From the NCBI GenBank assembly GCA_031404455.1, contig JANNHP010000104.1, positions 1 to 22,365 of the forward strand: DNA of 22,365 bases, written 5' to 3'. Below the pieces are notes generated by a model. The model saw only the letters and a list, made by a program, of their open reading frames with translations, had not been told where the DNA came from and did no database searches. Source of the stretch: JANNHP01 sp031404455 (GTDB taxonomy: Bacteria; Planctomycetota; JAJSAM01; JAJVHW01). Below are positions 1-6,695 of this stretch, in pieces. The position numbers and the translations under genes were made by a program. Each line of letters starts with the position of its first letter. Within the stretch, counting starts at the first letter, position 1.

Positions 1-105
1 ATTGATTATCTCCGGTGTTTATCAGAATGTTCAATTGCGGGAAATTGTTCCTAATTGGACTTTTTATGGAGCCATTAAAGAAGAGGACGTCATTCTTGAA
101 CGGCC
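1..105. other. AT-rich segment at the window edge
   Basis: Bases 1-100 contain only 37 G or C, while everything after about base 105 is near 70% GC. No convincing coding sequence is seen on either strand: the short open frames here have no recognisable domain. The shift is abrupt and falls just beyond the end of the permease gene, where an ABC ATPase gene would be expected. It could be foreign DNA inserted in the operon or a chimeric join at a contig end; the sequence alone cannot tell. Confidence 0.6.
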
Positions 106-140
106 CCTACAACGACAGCACGTTCGGTCCCCGTCGTCAC
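90..140 (-). pseudogene. Possible truncated start of an ABC ATPase gene
   Basis: A GTG at 140-138 overlaps the permease stop codon (GTGA arrangement), the usual coupling in ABC exporter operons. It opens a 16-codon frame reading roughly MTTGTERAVVVGAVQE, ending at a TGA at 92-90. The Val-rich start resembles the first beta strand of a Wzt-type ATPase (normally followed by a K/R-F motif and, later, Walker A). After about 12 codons the frame enters the AT-rich edge and stops. I infer that the partner ATPase has been cut here by insertion or by an assembly join. The peptide is too short to prove homology. Confidence 0.3.
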
Positions 141-958
141 GCGCGCTCCGCGAAGAGGGGTTCCCACCGCGCGAACACGAGGAAACCGAAGAGGAAGAAG
201 GCCACGGCCCACACCGCGCCGAGCGCGAAGTGCCACGGGTTCGAGAAGCCGCCGTAAAGGACGACGTCGCGGTAGCCCTCGAGGATCGGGTGCATCGGGT
301 TCAGGTCGGCGAACACGTCGATGCCGCCCCGATTGAGGCGGCCGCGCGTCTCCATGAAGACCGGCGACGCGAACATCCACACGAGCACGACGACGTCGAA
401 CACGTACTGCACGTCGCGGAAGAAGACGTTCGCGGCCGAGAGTGCCAGACCGAGACCGACGACGAGCATCAGGTGGACGAGGATGACGACCGGCAGCCAG
501 AGCACCGCGCCGGTCGGCACGACGCCGTACCACGCCATCAGCGCGGCGAGGACGACGAGGCCCACGCCGAAGTCGACGAGTGCCGCACCGATCTTCGCGA
601 GCGGGAAGATCTCGCGCGGGAAGTAGACCTTCTGCATGAGGTTCTTGTTCGTGACCAGCGTCGCGGTGCATCCCTTCAGCGCGACCTGGTGGAACGTCCA
701 CGGAAGGATTCCGCAGTACGACCACACCGCGAAGGGCACCGAGACGTCTCGCCCGGGCGCGAACCCGCTGCGGATCGCCGTCGTGACGAGCATGAGCGAG
801 AGCGGCAGGAAGACGGCCCACGCCATGCCGAGGAACGCCTGCTTGTAGCGGACCTGCACCTCGCGGCGCGTCAGCGCGGCGAGGAGGTCGCTCCGCGCGA
901 GAACCCCGCGGACGCGGCCCGCGAGCGACGCCCGGTCGGCGGCGGCGCTCCGGGTCAT
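137..958 (-). CDS. ABC-2 type polysaccharide export permease (Wzm-like)
   Basis: A 273-residue integral inner-membrane protein of the ABC-2 permease family that exports lipid-linked polysaccharide (O-antigen or capsule-like). The cytoplasmic N-terminus carries the family's amphipathic entry 'LTRREVQVRYKQAFLG' (about residues 29-44), followed by roughly six hydrophobic segments. The segment 'NVFFRDVQYVFDVV' and the 'LNPMHPILEGYRDV' stretch are typical of Wzm/TagG-like permeases. The ATG overlaps the TGA of the upstream glycosyltransferase gene by two bases (ATGA), so the two are translationally coupled; there is little Shine-Dalgarno sequence of its own. A permease of this kind needs an ATPase. 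None follows intact, because the window turns AT-rich immediately after the stop. It is distinct from the second permease at 17.8-18.6 kb. Confidence 0.93.
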   Translation of the reverse strand: MTRSAAADRASLAGRVRGVLARSDLLAALTRREVQVRYKQAFLGMAWAVFLPLSLMLVTTAIRSGFAPGRDVSVPFAVWSYCGILPWTFHQVALKGCTATLVTNKNLMQKVYFPREIFPLAKIGAALVDFGVGLVVLAALMAWYGVVPTGAVLWLPVVILVHLMLVVGLGLALSAANVFFRDVQYVFDVVVLVWMFASPVFMETRGRLNRGGIDVFADLNPMHPILEGYRDVVLYGGFSNPWHFALGAVWAVAFFLFGFLVFARWEPLFAERA

Positions 959-2397
959 CGGCGGTCCCCGATGCGCGAGAACACCGTGTACGCGGGCTTC
1001 AGCTTGTCGTCGTGGAGCGGCGCTTCGAAGACGACGCGGTAGCCCTCGTCCGCGAACCACGACGCGGGCGGCGCGTACTTCCACGTGTTCCCGCGCCCCA
1101 CCCACATCGCGATCATCTCGGGCCGATGATGCCGAAGCGCGAAGTCGCGCTGCCCCGATGCGATCGCCGCCGCGGTGCCCGACTGGACGAGGCCTAGCAT
1201 GTCCACGACGAAGAGGCCCGAGCGGTAGCCGATGTAGCCGATGTTGTCGACGCCGACGGACGCCGTCCGCGGCGCGTGCTCGCCGAGCCACGTGCCGACG
1301 CGGCCGTGGCACCGTTCGACCTGCGTCTGCGCGATCTTCAGGTCGTGCGCCGAACGCGCGAGCCCGAGATGTCCGAGCAGCGGTGCCACGAGCGCGGCCG
1401 AGGCCACGAGCGAACCGGTCACGGGCGATGCGCCTGCGATCTTCCCGGCGGCGTACGAGGCGCCTTCGGTCGCGAGGAGCAGGACGAGGTACATCGGCGC
1501 GGCAAGGTACCAACCGCATCCCGGCATCCCGCCGAAGTGCATCCCGAGCACGATCGCCGCGAGTGCCATCGCCGGGAGCGCCGTCGCGGAGCGCCCGGCA
1601 CAGACGACGAACCCGACGAGCGCGACGGGCAGCACCGGCCCGACGTCCCAGAGCGCGCGGCCGAGCGCCGCGGCGTACGTCCCCCAGTCCTCGACCTGCA
1701 GGCGCTTCGCGAACCCGCTGTTCGGGAGCGGCGAGCCGAAGTAGAGCGCCGCGCCGACGAGCCATGGCACCACGACGACCGCGAACCCCGGCAGCACGCG
1801 CAGCAGTGTGCGGGCCGACCGCGTTCGCCAGGTCTCGAGCGCCGCCGCCGCCGCGAGGACGAGCCCCGCGTCGGGGCGGACGAGCACCATCGCGCCACCG
1901 ACGAAGCCGAGCGCGCGCCAGCGCTGCGCCTCGAAGAGCCAGACGAACGTGGCAATCGACGCGACGTGGAGCGACGTCTCCATCCCGCTTCCGGCCCACG
2001 TCAGCAGCACCGGCGACGTCGAGACGAGCGCCGCGCCGAGCGCCTGCGTCCACCATGCGGCGCCGCGGTTGCGCAGGACGAGCGTCGTCGCCGCCGCCGT
2101 CCAACCGAACGCCGCGACGCCGAGCCACGTCGCCGCCGACGGCGCGTCGATCCCGGCGTACGCGATCGCCGCGAGGACGAGAGCCCAGAGCGGCGTCGTC
2201 GTGCCGAGGAACTTCTCGCCCGCGTTGTAGGTCAGCCCGTTCCCGTGGGCGAGGTTCTCGGAGTAGCGGATCGTGATGAGCGCGTCGTCGTTGAAGAAGC
2301 GCGTGTGCAGGAAGTACGCCGCCCCGAGCGCCGCGGCCGCGGCGAACGCGGCGGCGGGGAGCCATCGCGGGCCGCGAGCCGGGGACTCTCCTTCCAT
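955..2397 (-). CDS. GT-C type membrane glycosyltransferase (GT39/AftB-like)
   Basis: A 480-residue polytopic membrane protein with around ten hydrophobic segments and a soluble C-terminal part (from about residue 350). The first periplasmic loop has 'FFNDDALITIRYSEN' (about residues 34-48), with a candidate catalytic Asp pair at 37-38, then 'HGNGLTYNAGE' and 'TTTPLWAL'. That run is typical of GT-C enzymes related to GT39 and the mycobacterial AftB group, which move a sugar from a polyprenyl-phosphate donor to an extracytoplasmic acceptor. Donor and acceptor cannot be read from sequence. The gene starts 35 bases after the acyltransferase stop and overlaps the permease start (ATGA), so it belongs to the same operon. 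The ATG at 2397 is the only good start; its ribosome site is weak. Confidence 0.85.
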   Translation of the reverse strand: MEGESPARGPRWLPAAAFAAAAALGAAYFLHTRFFNDDALITIRYSENLAHGNGLTYNAGEKFLGTTTPLWALVLAAIAYAGIDAPSAATWLGVAAFGWTAAATTLVLRNRGAAWWTQALGAALVSTSPVLLTWAGSGMETSLHVASIATFVWLFEAQRWRALGFVGGAMVLVRPDAGLVLAAAAALETWRTRSARTLLRVLPGFAVVVVPWLVGAALYFGSPLPNSGFAKRLQVEDWGTYAAALGRALWDVGPVLPVALVGFVVCAGRSATALPAMALAAIVLGMHFGGMPGCGWYLAAPMYLVLLLATEGASYAAGKIAGASPVTGSLVASAALVAPLLGHLGLARSAHDLKIAQTQVERCHGRVGTWLGEHAPRTASVGVDNIGYIGYRSGLFVVDMLGLVQSGTAAAIASGQRDFALRHHRPEMIAMWVGRGNTWKYAPPASWFADEGYRVVFEAPLHDDKLKPAYTVFSRIGDRR

Positions 2398-2432
2398 CGC
2401 CCGCGCGGTCTACCCGGCGGCGTCGCGGGATG

Positions 2433-3650
2433 CTACGTTCGCGTCGCCCGTCCGTCGTCGCCGCGCTTGCCCCGCAGGCGCGCGGCGATCCGCGCGAAGA
2501 GATCGGGCCGCATGCACGGCTTCTCGACGAGCACGAAGAGGACCGCCGACGCCGCGAGCACCGCGGCGAGCACGAGCGGGAGCGTGACGAGACGCCCGAG
2601 CCTCGTGTCGGTCCCGAGGAGCGGTTCGAGGGCCCAGTGCGCGGCCTCCGCCAGTTGCGGGTGATAGAGGTAGATCGTGTAGCACATGCCGCCGATGACG
2701 CAGAGCCAGCGGTTCGTCAGGAGCGCGCGCACCGCGACGCTCCGCCACGCCGATGCGTAGAGGACGACGACGAGCGCCGGCATCACCGTCCACTTCCAGC
2801 GCGCCATCCACGGCGCCGCCCACGCGAGGCAGACGAGGAGCGCCGCCGCCGCCGCGACGCAGACGACGTCTCCGATCCGCGTCCGCCGCTCCTCGGATCG
2901 CTCCGACTCCCCGCCGACGTACAGGTCCGCGAGGAGCATGCCGGCGGCGAAGTACGGGAACTGGCCCGCGAGCGTCAGCTCGAGACGCCGCGGGTTCTCG
3001 AGCAGCGAAACGAGCGCCCCGACACCGACGATCGCCACGACCGCGATCGCGCGCCGCGCGGCGGCCGGACGGGCGAAGAACCGGCGCGCGAGGAACGGGG
3101 CGAGCAGATAGAACTGCACCTCGATCTCGAGCGACCACGTGAGCGACGCGATCGGGCTCATCTCGGCGTAGACCTGGTTGTGGACGTAGCCGATCGTCGC
3201 GAGGAAGTTCGGCCAGAGCCGCGCCGCTTCCTCCGGACCGCGCAGCCACATCGAGCCGTAGATGAGGAACATCGCCACGAGGAACGGCGGCTCGATCCGG
3301 AGCAGCCGTCGCTTGTAATAGGAGCCGAGCGCCACGCGCTTCCCGCCGCGGAGCGCCTCCTCCGCGAACGGCAGCGCCAGCACGAACCCGCTGATCGCGA
3401 AGAAGAGCTGGACGCCGAACCAGCCGTGCGAGCTCATCCGGCGCAGGTGGCCGAGCATCCCCGTGAGCCCGGTGGTCTCGACCGGGTCGAGGTGGCGGAG
3501 CAGCACGCCCGCGATCGCCACGAACCGGAGGCCGTCGACGATCGGCACGTAGCGGCCGGTCGAGGTGACGCGCGACAGTGCGCCGTGGAGCCGGTCGAGC
3601 GCGGCGGACATGCGGCGGGATCGTACGACCGCCCCGGCGCGCGCGGGCAC
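2433..3650 (-). CDS. Acyltransferase 3 family membrane protein (OafA/YrhL-like)
   Basis: An inner-membrane O-acyltransferase (about 405 residues) that typically transfers acetyl or other short acyl groups to surface polysaccharide. Family motifs are in order: 'VDGLRFVAIAGVLLRH' in the first membrane segment with the conserved Arg/His, 'GWFGVQLFFAISGFVLALPF', and 'SLTWSLEIEVQFYLLAPFL' with the characteristic Ser-Leu-Glu. About ten membrane segments are predicted by eye. No SGNH domain is attached. A GTG at 3650 has a GGGAG four bases upstream; an ATG at 3611 (13 codons in) lacks a good ribosome site but starts nearer the conserved part, so either is possible. It lies 42 bases after clpC and 35 before the glycosyltransferase gene, all on one strand. 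Confidence 0.9.
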   Translation of the reverse strand: MPARAGAVVRSRRMSAALDRLHGALSRVTSTGRYVPIVDGLRFVAIAGVLLRHLDPVETTGLTGMLGHLRRMSSHGWFGVQLFFAISGFVLALPFAEEALRGGKRVALGSYYKRRLLRIEPPFLVAMFLIYGSMWLRGPEEAARLWPNFLATIGYVHNQVYAEMSPIASLTWSLEIEVQFYLLAPFLARRFFARPAAARRAIAVVAIVGVGALVSLLENPRRLELTLAGQFPYFAAGMLLADLYVGGESERSEERRTRIGDVVCVAAAAALLVCLAWAAPWMARWKWTVMPALVVVLYASAWRSVAVRALLTNRWLCVIGGMCYTIYLYHPQLAEAAHWALEPLLGTDTRLGRLVTLPLVLAAVLAASAVLFVLVEKPCMRPDLFARIAARLRGKRGDDGRATRT

Positions 3651-3692
3651 GCTTCTCCCGGCGCGGGAACGAACGAGACGTCGGACGCGCCG

Positions 3693-6284
3693 CTACGGAG
3701 CCGGCGTGGGTGCGGCACCCGTGCCGGGCGTCGCCGCCGCGGGCTCGTCGATGTGCTCGGTGACGAAGTCGAGCTTCCCGTCGCCCATCGTGACCTTCAC
3801 GCGGGTCTTGGGGGGAACCTCGCCGCGCAGCACGCGCTCGCTGAGCGGATCTTCGATGAGTTTCTCGATCGCGCGCTTGAGCGGCCGCGCGCCGTAGTCG
3901 AAATCGGAGCCCTCGTCGATGATCCGGCCCTTCGCCGCGTCGTCGAGGACGAGGTCGACCTCCTTGTCCGCGAGGCGCGCGCGCACGCCGCCGAGCTCGA
4001 TGTCGATGATCTTCTTCATGTCGTCGCGGTTGAGAGTGCGGAAGACCACGACCTCGTCGATGCGGTTCAGGAACTCCGGACGGAAGTGTTTCTCCAGCTC
4101 GCGGCCGAGCTGTTCCTTCATGTTCTCGTAGTTCTTCTCGACGGTGTCGTTCGCCTTGCTGAAGCCGAGCGCCGCCTGGTTCTTGATGATCGAGCTGCCG
4201 ATGTTGCTCGTGAGGATGATGATCGTGTTCCTGAAGTCCACGTGGCGGCCGAAGCTGTCGGTGAGGCGGCCCTCCTCGAGGATCTGGAGCAGCATGTTGA
4301 AGACGTCGCTGTGCGCCTTCTCGATCTCGTCGAAGAGGACGACCGAGTACGGACGCCGGCGGACCTTCTCGGAGAGCTGTCCGCCCTCCTCGTAGCCGAC
4401 GTATCCCGGGGGAGCGCCGACGAGGCGGCTGACGTTGTGCTTCTCCATGTACTCGGACATGTCGATGTGGATGAGGGCGTCCTCGTCCCCGAACATGAAC
4501 TTCGCGAGCGCCTTGGCGAGCAGCGTCTTGCCGACGCCCGTGGGGCCGAGGAAGACGAACGATCCCATGGGCCGCCGCGGGTTCTTGAGACCCGAGCGCG
4601 ACCGGCGCACCGAGCGCGACACGGCCGAGACCGCGCGCTCCTGTCCGACGACGAGCCTCTGCACCTCGGACTCCATGGCGAGCAGACGCTCCGCCTCGCC
4701 CGCCTCGATGCGGGTCAGCGGGATGCCCGTGACGCGGGACACCGTCTCGGAGATGACCTCGCTGTCCACGAGGCCCTCCTGCTCGCGCGTCTCCTTGCGC
4801 CAGTCGTCGACGATCTGCTGCCGCTGCTTCTTCTTCTTCTGGACCTTGTCGCGCAGGCGCGCGGCGCGCTCGAAGTCCTGGGCCTGCACGGCCTCGGCCT
4901 TCTCGCCGTCGAGACGACGGATCTCCTCGTCGATCTCCTTGAGGTCGGGCGGCTGCGTCATGGAGCGCAGGCGCACGCGGGCGCCCGCCTCGTCGATGAC
5001 GTCGATCGCCTTGTCCGGGAGGAAGCGGCCGGTGATGTAGCGCGTCGAGAGGTCGATCGCGTCCTTCAGCGCTTCGTCGGTGTAGCGCACGCGGTGGTGC
5101 TTCTCGTAGCGCTCGCGCAGGCCCTTCAGGATCTCGTACGTCTCCTCCTTGGAGGGCGGCTCGACGACGATCGTCTGGAAGCGGCGCTCGAGCGCGCCGT
5201 CCTTCTCGATGTACTTGCGGAATTCGTCCAACGTCGTCGCGCCGATGCACTGCACCTCGCCGCGCGAGAGTGCGGGCTTCAGCACGTTGCTCGCGTCGAT
5301 CGCGCCCTCGGCGCCGCCGGCGCCGACGAGCGTGTGGAGCTCGTCGATGAAGAGGATGACGTTCTTCGCGCGGCGCACCTCGGTCATCACCGCCTTGATG
5401 CGCTCCTCGAACTGACCGCGGTACTTCGTGCCCGCGACCATCATCGCGAGGTCGAGCGTGACGACGCGCTTGCCGCGGAGGATCTCGGGGACCTCGCCGC
5501 CGACGATCTTCTGCGCGAGGCCCTCGACGATCGCCGTCTTGCCGACACCCGCCTCGCCGAGGAGGACGGGGTTGTTCTTCGTGCGGCGCGACAGGATCTG
5601 CATCACGCGCTCGATCTCGCGGCTGCGACCGATGACCGGGTCGAGCGTGCCCTCGCGGGCGAGCTCGGTCAGGTCGCGGCCGAAGGCGTCGAGCGCCGGC
5701 GTCTTCGACTTGCCCGGAGCCGCCGCCTGGCCCTGCTGTTCGGCCGGCTCGCCCTCGGCGCCCTCGCTGCTCGAGAACTCCGGCTGGCCGGCGCCGGGTG
5801 CGCCGCTGCTCGCGGTGCCCTGCGACTGCGAGCCGCCCTCGCCCTGGTCGGCGCCGAGGAGTTCGAGCACTTCCTCGCGGACCTCCTCGAGCTTCGTACC
5901 GAGATTCAGCAGGACCTGCGCCGCGATGCCCTCGTTCTCGCGGATGAGCCCGAGCAGGAGGTGCTCGGTCCCGATGTAGCTGTGGCCGAGGTTCTGGGCC
6001 TCCTCGAGTGCCAGCTCCAGCACCTTCTTCGCGCGGGGCGTGAACGGGAGCTGGCCCATCGTGACCATGTTGGTCCCGTTCTTGACGATCTTCTCCACTT
6101 CGACCCGGATCTTCCTGGGCTCGACCTCGAGGTTGCGCAGCACCTGCGCCGCGACCCCGGATCCCTCCTGCACGAGGCCGAGGAGGATGTGCTCCGTCCC
6201 GATGTAGTCGTGGTTGAAGCGCTGCGCCTCCTGGCGGGCCAGGCTCATGACCTTGCGGGCGCGCTCCGTGAAACGGTCGAACAT
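3693..6284 (-). CDS. clpC: ATP-dependent Clp protease ATPase subunit ClpC
   Basis: An 863-residue AAA+ unfoldase that feeds substrates to ClpP in the cytoplasm. Two Clp-N repeats cover residues 1-145. A Gly/Ser/Glu-rich linker (about 146-195) is unusually long. AAA-1 has Walker A GEAGVGKT at 243-250, Walker B around LFIDELH at 311-317 and pore loop KYRG at 287-290. A UVR-type coiled region (about 450-485) marks ClpC rather than ClpA or ClpB. AAA-2 has Walker A GPTGVGKT at 580-587, VVLFDEIEKAH at 648-658, GYVGYEEGG at 627-635 and FRPEFLNRIDE with the arginine finger. An LGF tripeptide at 706-708 resembles the ClpP-docking loop. A Pro/Ala-rich tail ends the protein. The ATG at 6284 is preferred over an upstream start because AGGAGGT lies six bases before it and MFDRFTERAR is the conserved ClpC start. 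Confidence 0.97.
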   Translation of the reverse strand: MFDRFTERARKVMSLARQEAQRFNHDYIGTEHILLGLVQEGSGVAAQVLRNLEVEPRKIRVEVEKIVKNGTNMVTMGQLPFTPRAKKVLELALEEAQNLGHSYIGTEHLLLGLIRENEGIAAQVLLNLGTKLEEVREEVLELLGADQGEGGSQSQGTASSGAPGAGQPEFSSSEGAEGEPAEQQGQAAAPGKSKTPALDAFGRDLTELAREGTLDPVIGRSREIERVMQILSRRTKNNPVLLGEAGVGKTAIVEGLAQKIVGGEVPEILRGKRVVTLDLAMMVAGTKYRGQFEERIKAVMTEVRRAKNVILFIDELHTLVGAGGAEGAIDASNVLKPALSRGEVQCIGATTLDEFRKYIEKDGALERRFQTIVVEPPSKEETYEILKGLRERYEKHHRVRYTDEALKDAIDLSTRYITGRFLPDKAIDVIDEAGARVRLRSMTQPPDLKEIDEEIRRLDGEKAEAVQAQDFERAARLRDKVQKKKKQRQQIVDDWRKETREQEGLVDSEVISETVSRVTGIPLTRIEAGEAERLLAMESEVQRLVVGQERAVSAVSRSVRRSRSGLKNPRRPMGSFVFLGPTGVGKTLLAKALAKFMFGDEDALIHIDMSEYMEKHNVSRLVGAPPGYVGYEEGGQLSEKVRRRPYSVVLFDEIEKAHSDVFNMLLQILEEGRLTDSFGRHVDFRNTIIILTSNIGSSIIKNQAALGFSKANDTVEKNYENMKEQLGRELEKHFRPEFLNRIDEVVVFRTLNRDDMKKIIDIELGGVRARLADKEVDLVLDDAAKGRIIDEGSDFDYGARPLKRAIEKLIEDPLSERVLRGEVPPKTRVKVTMGDGKLDFVTEHIDEPAAATPGTGAAPTPAP

Positions 6285-6307
6285 CGGCGTACCTCCTGAG
6301 GACCGCT

Positions 6308-6324
6308 CGGCACACACCGTGCCG
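6308..6324 (-). promoter_or_regulatory. Hairpin in the clpC leader
   Basis: CGGCAC and GTGCCG pair perfectly (6 bp) around a 5-base loop, 24 bases upstream of the clpC ATG and just upstream of its AGGAGGT. It does not resemble the CIRCE element or a CtsR heptad repeat. It may be a leader structure or a repressor site; nothing in the sequence decides this. Confidence 0.3.
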
Positions 6325-6423
6325 GGCGCCCGCTAGCTTCATCGGCTCGTCGGGCCGAGTCTATCGAGCCTGACGGACCTGCCCGCACGATGCCGGGCAT
6401 GTCAGATCGTTAGACGTCAGAAC

Positions 6424-6440
6424 CCGGGTCGAGGACCCGG
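6424..6440. repeat. Perfect 7-bp inverted repeat
   Basis: CCGGGTC and GACCCGG flank a 3-base loop (GAG). It lies about 140 bases upstream of the clpC ATG and 256 bases upstream of the FG-GAP start. It could be a protein-binding site or a hairpin in the clpC leader. Confidence 0.45.
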
Positions 6441-6473
6441 CATGCCAACTCGACCGGCGGGACGTCGCTTCGT

Positions 6474-6489
6474 GTCGAGACGTCTCGAC
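6474..6489. promoter_or_regulatory. Perfect 16-bp palindrome, candidate operator
   Basis: GTCGAGACGTCTCGAC reads the same on both strands. It has no loop, so binding by a dimeric regulator is more natural than an RNA hairpin. It sits between two divergent genes, 190 bases from the clpC ATG and 207 from the FG-GAP TTG. The regulator is unknown. Confidence 0.4.
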
Positions 6490-6550
6490 GAGCCGGCGCG
6501 GGCTTCCTGGACGCGAGGGGGTTGCGGCGGGCAACAGGCCGCGGCTAGAA

Positions 6551-6570
6551 CTTCGCGCCCGCACGCGAAG
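6551..6570. repeat. Perfect 7-bp hairpin in the FG-GAP upstream region
   Basis: CTTCGCG and CGCGAAG pair around a 6-base loop, 126 bases upstream of the FG-GAP start codon. It could be part of that gene's leader. It is not followed by a T-run, so it is a poor terminator. Confidence 0.35.
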
Positions 6571-6683
6571 CTCCACAGGCGGGATCGAACCGCGGCGCAC
6601 CCGCCACGATCGACGGTCACCACGGCACCGGAGTCACGGGCACGTACGTCGGCGCGGGCTTCGTCGTCCTGCTCGACGTTCCC

Positions 6684-6689
6684 GGAGGT
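6684..6689 (+). promoter_or_regulatory. Shine-Dalgarno that fixes a TTG start
   Basis: GGAGGT lies six bases before a TTG at 6696. The signal-peptide-like sequence begins at that TTG and no ATG or GTG fits as well, so the site decides the start of the FG-GAP gene. Confidence 0.75.
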
Positions 6690-6695
6690 CCTGCC

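Larger units (their letters stand above)
6285..6683. promoter_or_regulatory. Divergent intergenic region, clpC / FG-GAP protein
   Basis: This 399-base stretch separates the clpC start (minus) from the ribosome site of the first FG-GAP gene (plus). It must hold promoters for both, though no clear -35/-10 pair stands out. It contains several perfect inverted repeats: 6424-6440 (7-bp stem, 3-base loop), a 16-bp palindrome at 6474-6489, 6521-6535 (5-bp stem) and 6551-6570 (7-bp stem, 6-base loop). I see no credible gene in it. Confidence 0.5.

Noticed and set aside
2410..6342. Very long open frames opposite and out of frame with clpC and its neighbours, on both strands
   Set aside because: They are rich in Arg, Ala, Asp and Glu without domains, and lie over genes with clear family motifs. 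They result from high GC and the scarcity of stop codons.
6560..6610. tRNA-like T-arm (GGTTCGATCCC on the minus strand)
   Set aside because: The T-stem has a mismatch and no matching acceptor stem, anticodon arm or CCA end could be found around it.
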